Shown: positions 61,000-64,000 of the stretch, piece by piece | Numbering within the stretch: position 1 is the stretch's first letter | Layout of the letters: every line of letters begins with the position of its first letter | Origin: an uncultured Bacteroidales bacterium | GTDB taxonomy: Bacteria; Bacteroidota; Bacteroidia; Bacteroidales; Muribaculaceae | Assembly (NCBI GenBank): GCA_902776955.1 | Contig: CACYSG010000004.1 | Coordinates: 1-64,000 of the forward strand | Direction of reading: 5' to 3' | DNA length: 64,000 nt | Position numbers and translations under genes: made by a program | The notes under the pieces: generated by a model | Told to the model about the DNA's origin: nothing | The model's input: only the letters and a program-made list of their open reading frames with translations | Databases searched by the model: none

Positions 61000-61061
61000 G
61001 TCTTTTTCCCCCTTTATGGAGATTTGGGGCAGTCGAGAACGCTAAAACTGTAAGAATTTAC

Positions 61062-61119
61062 TTCCTCTAAACCCTAACCTCTAAACTCTAAACTTCAAGT
61101 TTTGATTTCAAAACTTGAA
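61062..61119. repeat. Period-7 CTAAACC tract and TTCAAGTTTT hairpin
   Basis: CCTCTAAACCCTAACCTCTA heptads (61062-61091) abut an inverted repeat TTCAAGTTTT/AAAACTTGAA (61094-61103, 61110-61119) placed just after the stop of the kinase-like gene, where it may end transcription. Confidence 0.75.
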
Positions 61120-61121
61120 TA

Positions 61122-61769
61122 TCACCCTAGGCGGCGCTTGACGAAGTCGACGATGAACTGTGCCGTGCCCTCGATGCCCAGTAGGCTGGAGTCGATGCAC
61201 AGGTCGTAGCTGTCGGCGTGACCCCACAGCTTGTCGGTATAGAAGTTGTAGTACTCGGCGCGCAACCTGTTGGCTTTGTCGGCACGCTTTTCGGCGGCCT
61301 CGCGCGTGTCACAGTCGCCGCGCTTGATGATGCGGTCCACACGGTTGTCGATAGGGGCGTGCAGGAACACGCTGATGACGGGGCAGTAGTCCCGCAATAC
61401 ATAGTCGGCGGTGCGGCCCACGATGACGCACGGCTTGCGGTCCACCAGGTCTTTCATCACCTGGCACTGGGCCTTGTAGATGCTCTCGTCGCTCATCGTC
61501 GCATCGCCCATGAAGGTAGAGCCCGCCATCGCCAGGTTCAGCGGCCACAGGCTCGGGAAGAACTTGGGCGTGCGTTCGTCGGCGGCCTCAAACATCTCGG
61601 GATGGATGCCGCTTGCCTTGGACGCCTCGAGCAATAATTGCTTGTCAAAGTAGTTGATATCCAGCAGTTGAGCTACACGTTGGCCCACTTCGCGGCCTCC
61701 GCTGCCAAATTGGCGCCCGATGGCGATCACATAATTTTTTTCGTTGGTTTTTCTTGGGTCCTCGTTCAT
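61122..61769 (-). CDS. Cytidylate-kinase-like family protein
   Basis: 215 aa, Cytidylate_kin2 family. P-loop IGRQFGSGGREVGQ (about 17-30), then DKQLLLEASKASGI and the CVIVGRTADYVL strand (about 113-124), with an Arg-rich lid DRIIKRGDCDTREAAEKRADKANR (abbreviated; about 143-167). Distinct from the canonical Cmk of pyrimidine salvage, which shares the fold; its substrate is not known. The gene follows a small secreted-protein gene by 24 bp on the same strand, probably an operon. Confidence 0.88.
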   Translation of the reverse strand: MNEDPRKTNEKNYVIAIGRQFGSGGREVGQRVAQLLDINYFDKQLLLEASKASGIHPEMFEAADERTPKFFPSLWPLNLAMAGSTFMGDATMSDESIYKAQCQVMKDLVDRKPCVIVGRTADYVLRDYCPVISVFLHAPIDNRVDRIIKRGDCDTREAAEKRADKANRLRAEYYNFYTDKLWGHADSYDLCIDSSLLGIEGTAQFIVDFVKRRLG

Positions 61770-61793
61770 CGTTCTATTAGGTTTTGTCGGTTT

Positions 61794-62414
61794 CTATTCC
61801 TGGAATTGGTCTGGGCGTTCCTGGCGGTCGCGCTCGATACTGGTGTCCTCGTTGATGATCACCGTCTGCCACTGCAACCCCTTGACGGGCGACCAGCGGG
61901 CAATCACGTTGGTGGGGTAGTTCGGCGTCTTGAAGTCCACGAACTCGAATTCCTGCACAAACTTCACCTTGCCCTGCCGCTTGAAGGTCTGGTCCAGCAG
62001 CGGCACGTTGTCCTTGCCCGTCAGCACCACGAAGTGGTAGCGCTGATGCTCCAGCGAGCCATAGTAGATGCTCGCGTCTTGCCGGCCGCGCGTCACGATG
62101 TCGTCGCTATGGGCGGCAATGGCCACTTCGCCACCGGGTTTCGCCTCGAGCATGAGGATGAAAGTGCGGTTCTGGTAATCCTCCTGGGCGATGGTGTCCA
62201 TCACTTGGGTGATGGCCTCGATAAGGCTTGCGTCGGCCTTCTTGGCGGGAGCCAAACGCTTCATTTCCACCTGGATGGTCTTCTCGGGCAAGGCTTCTCT
62301 CTGGCCCGTTATGAGCTGATGAGTGACAATCACCTCTTCCTCGTCCTTGGCCCATACGCTACCTGCTGTGAGCAGTGCGGCCATCAGTACTATGACAATT
62401 CGTTTGATGTTCAT
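61794..62414 (-). CDS. Exported protein of unknown function
   Basis: 206 aa with a signal peptide (MNIKRIVIVLMAALLTAGSVWA). The mature part starts with a charged KDEEEV stretch and appears mixed alpha/beta; I recognise no domain. The segments YYGSLEHQRYHFVVLTGKDN and FVQEFEFVDFKTPNYPTNVIARW suggest a beta-sheet core. It is followed by the cytidylate-kinase-like gene (24 bp) and is divergent from the alpha-amylase gene. Function unknown. Confidence 0.75.
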   Translation of the reverse strand: MNIKRIVIVLMAALLTAGSVWAKDEEEVIVTHQLITGQREALPEKTIQVEMKRLAPAKKADASLIEAITQVMDTIAQEDYQNRTFILMLEAKPGGEVAIAAHSDDIVTRGRQDASIYYGSLEHQRYHFVVLTGKDNVPLLDQTFKRQGKVKFVQEFEFVDFKTPNYPTNVIARWSPVKGLQWQTVIINEDTSIERDRQERPDQFQE

Positions 62415-62499
62415 TTTTTCAACCTGCTAAGTTACACATTTTTTTTGACTGCAAAATCCTGTATTCGTTTATTTTGAAAAAAACTTTGCGTATATATAT

Positions 62500-62530
62500 T
62501 TTGACAATTGAGGATAAGTCTCTATTTTTG
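62500..62530 (+). promoter_or_regulatory. Promoter of the alpha-amylase gene
   Basis: -33 TTTG (62500-62503), 19-bp spacer, -7 TATTTTTG (62523-62530). Leader about 85 nt. Confidence 0.7.
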
Positions 62531-62622
62531 TATTTTCAATCGCCAACTTTGTTATCATTATGAAAATGAGGTCGTAGACCTTCGACAAATACAGTATTAA
62601 CCAATTAATTGTTTCAAGGTTT

Positions 62623-64000
62623 ATGAAAAAGAAATTACTTTTATTGATTGTGGCGCTGTTTGCGCCATTGGGATTGTTCTCCCAGGGATGGCCCTCTAAC
62701 TACGGAGGTGTCGTGTTGCAAGGTTTCTTTTGGGACAGTTTCAGGCCTGCCGACGGTCAGACCGACAAGACGATGGCTACCATGTACGGTGCGGGATGGG
62801 GCGTGAATGACGAGTGGTATGTTCCTGTGACCACCTGGTCGGGACTGCTGAACCAGATAGACAATATCGCTCCCTACATCGACTTGTTGTGGCTGCCTCA
62901 GAGCGGTGCCACCGTTTGCTCCGACAAGAGCGTCTTCACCACCGAGGCCGAGGCTTGGCGGGCGGGACACAATGGCTCGTGGGTCTGCACCCGATATGGA
63001 GATCTCATCAACAACCCCGACTGCATGGGTTTTGTGCCGGTCTTCTATCTTGACCATAACAGGGGAGAGACCTATAACGTCAACGGCACGACATGGGCTC
63101 CCAAGAGCTATTTCGGCACCGAGACCGAGCTCATCAACCTCATCAGCGCTTACAAGGCTGCCGGAACGGGAGCCATGGAAGACGTCGTTGCCAACCACAA
63201 GGGTGGACTAAGCACGTGGAACGAGGGCGTGCAGTTTGCCGCCGACTTTGTTGATGAGATTAACGTCATCGGCCCCACCACGGGCAAGACCTACAGCATC
63301 CAGTGGGATTGGGACGAGAACGGCAAGTGCAAGGACATCTGTTGGGATGATGAGAGTGGCATGGGTAGCGGTAACGCCGACTGTGGCGGTGACGCGGGCA
63401 AGGGCCCCTGGGCCCGTGACGTGGACCACCATAACCCCGCCACGCAGCAGAAGGTGCTCACCTATCTGCGTTACCTCAAGGACGAGTTGGGTTACGTCGG
63501 TTTCCGCTACGACTATGCGCGTGGATTTGAGCCCAAGCATTTTGCCTATTATAATACCACGTTGAGGCCTACTTTCTCGGTGGGTGAATTCTGGGGCACT
63601 TCCCAAGATATCAAGGATTGGATCAAGGGCGTTTATGACGAGGGCGGTTTCCAGAGCGCTGCGTTTGACTTCCCCTTGCAGGAGCAGATCAGGCAGGCGT
63701 TCAATGACCCGAGCGGACATAATTTCCGTGTGCTCAAGAACGATGGTCTCATCTGGGATTACCGTTTCAAGCGCTATGCGGTAACCTTTATCGACAACCA
63801 CGATACGTTCAAGGACCTGCCGACCGATGCGAGCAACAGCAACTATCAGCACCGTGTCAACAACCAGATCATCGAGGCCAACTGCTTCATTCTGGCGATG
63901 CCGGGAACACCGTGTCTGTTCTATCCTCATTTCATGAACCCCGCTTGGCATGACATCATTGCCCGTTTGATTAAGGCTCGTCGCACGGCGGGTATCACCA
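62623..64000 (+). CDS. Secreted alpha-amylase family (GH13) enzyme, 3'-truncated by the window
   Basis: 459 codons are visible and the frame stays open to the last base. Signal peptide about 1-20 (MKKKLLLLIVALFAPLGLFS). The GH13 barrel is recognisable from GVVLQGFFWDSF (about 29-40) and the conserved regions: EDVVANHKGG (region I, about 187), GFRYDYARGF (region II with the nucleophile Asp and Arg, about 298), VGEFWG (general acid Glu, about 325) and FIDNHDTF (region IV, about 390). Hydrolyses alpha-1,4-glucan; an extra C-terminal domain, perhaps dockerin-like as in other secreted proteins here, may lie beyond the window. Start fits the promoter at 62500-62530. Confidence 0.93.
   Translation, partial: MKKKLLLLIVALFAPLGLFSQGWPSNYGGVVLQGFFWDSFRPADGQTDKTMATMYGAGWGVNDEWYVPVTTWSGLLNQIDNIAPYIDLLWLPQSGATVCSDKSVFTTEAEAWRAGHNGSWVCTRYGDLINNPDCMGFVPVFYLDHNRGETYNVNGTTWAPKSYFGTETELINLISAYKAAGTGAMEDVVANHKGGLSTWNEGVQFAADFVDEINVIGPTTGKTYSIQWDWDENGKCKDICWDDESGMGSGNADCGGDAGKGPWARDVDHHNPATQQKVLTYLRYLKDELGYVGFRYDYARGFEPKHFAYYNTTLRPTFSVGEFWGTSQDIKDWIKGVYDEGGFQSAAFDFPLQEQIRQAFNDPSGHNFRVLKNDGLIWDYRFKRYAVTFIDNHDTFKDLPTDASNSNYQHRVNNQIIEANCFILAMPGTPCLFYPHFMNPAWHDIIARLIKARRTAGIT

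Noticed and set aside
1..64000. tRNA or rRNA genes
   Set aside because: No cloverleaf with TTCGA-type arms or rRNA-like block was recognised by eye; a tRNA scan would be needed to exclude one fully.

Overview
The window is chromosomal DNA of a gut or rumen type Bacteroidales, most likely Prevotellaceae or Muribaculaceae. The evidence is the Bacteroidetes promoter signature (a -7 box TAnnTTTG with a TTTG/CTTG-like -33 box about 20 bp upstream) in front of many genes, a BlaI/M56-TonB cassette, DUF3667, DUF4296 and DUF3857 families, a BspA-type leucine-rich-repeat protein, and secreted proteins ending in dockerin-like INITDV repeats. Genes are GC-rich and intergenic DNA is AT-rich and full of short degenerate repeats. 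No tRNA, rRNA, CRISPR array or intact insertion sequence was recognised by eye.

Layout. 0-2 kb: 3' part of pnp. 2.3-7.5 kb: a type I restriction-modification operon (hsdM-hsdS-hsdR) bracketed by direct copies of a hairpin-bearing repeat. 8-11.3 kb: a small unknown gene with a terminator-like hairpin in its leader, then four PepSY-like secreted proteins. 11.3-13.3 kb: a tandem pair of DUF3667 membrane proteins with GTG starts. 13.5-16.5 kb: BlaI-type repressor, aspartic protease with PDZ, and M56 peptidase fused to a TonB domain, behind two matching operators. 16.9-24.8 kb: a large BspA-like dockerin protein, a GH9-deacetylase fusion enzyme, and another dockerin protein. 24.9-31.8 kb: a split chromate-transporter pair and the ileS-dksA-like-lspA-DUF4296 operon. 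32.3-42.6 kb: a two-component system whose regulator is receiver plus Fis helix-turn-helix only, a repeat-bearing secreted protein, and a permease-ATPase-permease ABC operon. 42.6-46.5 kb: rlmD, a TPR protein and an MscS channel. 46.8-50.7 kb: transglutaminase, NlpC/P60 peptidase and dipeptide epimerase, a murein-peptide use cluster. 50.8-55.5 kb: SGNH-MBOAT pair, glyS, FKBP lipoprotein. 55.6-62.4 kb: AAA-CYTH fusion, a DUF3857 pair (one apparently active, one lacking catalytic residues), a cytidylate-kinase-like protein and an unknown secreted protein. 62.6 kb to the end: an alpha-amylase family enzyme running off the window.

The most interesting signal is a pair of homologous control regions (33851-33947 and 36549-36645). 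Each has a perfect dyad TGTCTA-N5-TAGACA, a weaker dyad exactly 23 bp further on, and a -7 box exactly 58 bp after that. One lies beside the receiver-Fis regulator gene and drives an apparently non-coding transcript of about 190 nt ending at a strong terminator; the other lies upstream of the ABC permease operon. The 6-5-6 dyad matches the geometry of NtrC-family sites. I propose a self-contained regulon: two-component system, candidate small RNA and ABC transporter. A second theme is the abundance of intergenic degenerate tandem repeats with periods of 7 or 9 bp, several ending in the word GGCATCCGC.
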